The notes under the pieces: model-generated
Told to the model about the DNA's origin: nothing
The model's input: the letters and a program-made list of their open reading frames with translations, nothing else
Database searches by the model: none
NCBI GenBank assembly: GCA_036939755.1
Contig: JALLAZ010000496.1
Span: 1-14,843 of the forward strand
From: Stephanodiscus triporus
Taxonomy: Eukaryota; Bacillariophyta; Thalassiosirophyceae; Thalassiosirales; Thalassiosiraceae
Direction of reading: 5' to 3'
DNA: 14,843 nucleotides
Position numbers and translations under genes: made by a program
Shown: positions 14,632 through 14,843 of the stretch, piece after piece
Layout of the letters: each line of letters begins with the position of its first letter
How positions within the stretch are numbered: the first letter of the stretch is position 1

Positions 14632-14843
14632 GGACCTGTACTGCGACGGAGAGCGCGCGGAACCGACGGAGCGTCTCTCTCTCTACTGTACGTTTGACCT
14701 GAATTTACCATCGGGTCCCTGAATATCAAGAATTTACACTATCGTACTACCTCTAAGTGTAGGTAGCTTCTCACTCACGGAGACTACCTACCGTAGAACA
14801 CGCAGTCTGATTGTCACGCAGCCACATAGTTTTTGCGAGAAAA
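14632..14843. other. Upstream region of the uncharacterised gene with a hairpin
   Basis: Holds the leader and promoter of the minus-strand gene. GTAGGTAG (14759-14766) and CTACCTAC (14784-14791) form an 8-bp stem with a 17-nt loop containing GGAGA. The GGAGACT next to the right arm also occurs at the end of the fold-back element at the left of the window, so another small inverted-repeat element is conceivable but weak. No gene is seen before the window edge. Confidence 0.35.

Noticed and set aside
13654..14722. Long + strand ORFs opposite the last gene
   Set aside because: Low-complexity Val/Ser runs produced by TCG/GTC repeats. The minus strand has a signal-like segment, a coiled coil and a conserved-looking core.

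Overview
This window looks like nuclear DNA of a photosynthetic stramenopile, most likely a diatom (possibly Thalassiosira-like; this is inference). It carries eukaryotic genes: 40S ribosomal protein S23, a dynamin-family GTPase, a Golgi PAPS transporter, a PUB-domain protein and a GRF-zinc-finger PARP. The introns are short GT-AG types, about 70-95 nt with one of 160 nt. Genes are densely packed and lie on both strands. The last gene has a signal-peptide-like N-terminus followed by an AAAF-type motif, which recalls diatom plastid presequences. Two GC/CpG-rich stretches (about 10.2-11.1 kb and 13.2-14.6 kb) contrast with AT-richer genes.

Layout, left to right. 1-190 is a fold-back element (MITE-like) with TA at both ends. 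396-1763 (+) is a PARP catalytic domain flanked by GRF zinc fingers; its fourth finger is cut by an in-frame TGA, yet the finger sequence continues in frame to 1880. 2481-2912 (-) is RPS23. A weak Cys-rich ORF (3019-3417, -) lies just upstream of it. 3532-4278 holds no confident gene. 4279-5256 (+) is a SAM-dependent methyltransferase-like protein, followed about 300 bp later by a short decayed copy of its own C-terminal coding end. 5870-8776 (+) is a seven-exon dynamin-like GTPase of about 814 aa, preceded by 13-bp near-palindromes and followed by five 17-bp tandem repeats. 9103-11112 (-) is a three-exon PAPS transporter (SLC35B2/PAPST1 type). It is divergently paired with 11503-13046 (+), a two-exon coiled-coil plus PUB-domain protein, probably a Cdc48/p97 cofactor. 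13209-14631 (-) is a conserved-looking protein of unknown function. Its ORF appears broken only because a 72-bp segment is duplicated around a single N; collapsing the duplicate restores one open frame of 449 aa.

The genes do not form one pathway. They read as an ordinary gene-dense protist locus covering ADP-ribosylation, translation, methylation, membrane fission, sulfation-donor transport and ubiquitin/Cdc48 biology. The most notable items are the GRF-GRF-PARP-GRF-GRF architecture with its internal TGA, the N-flanked duplication, the fold-back element and the 17-bp tandem repeat. I see no rRNA, no tRNA, no CRISPR array and no clear novel multi-gene system. All exon boundaries are inferred by eye from splice consensus, reading-frame continuity and remembered family conservation.
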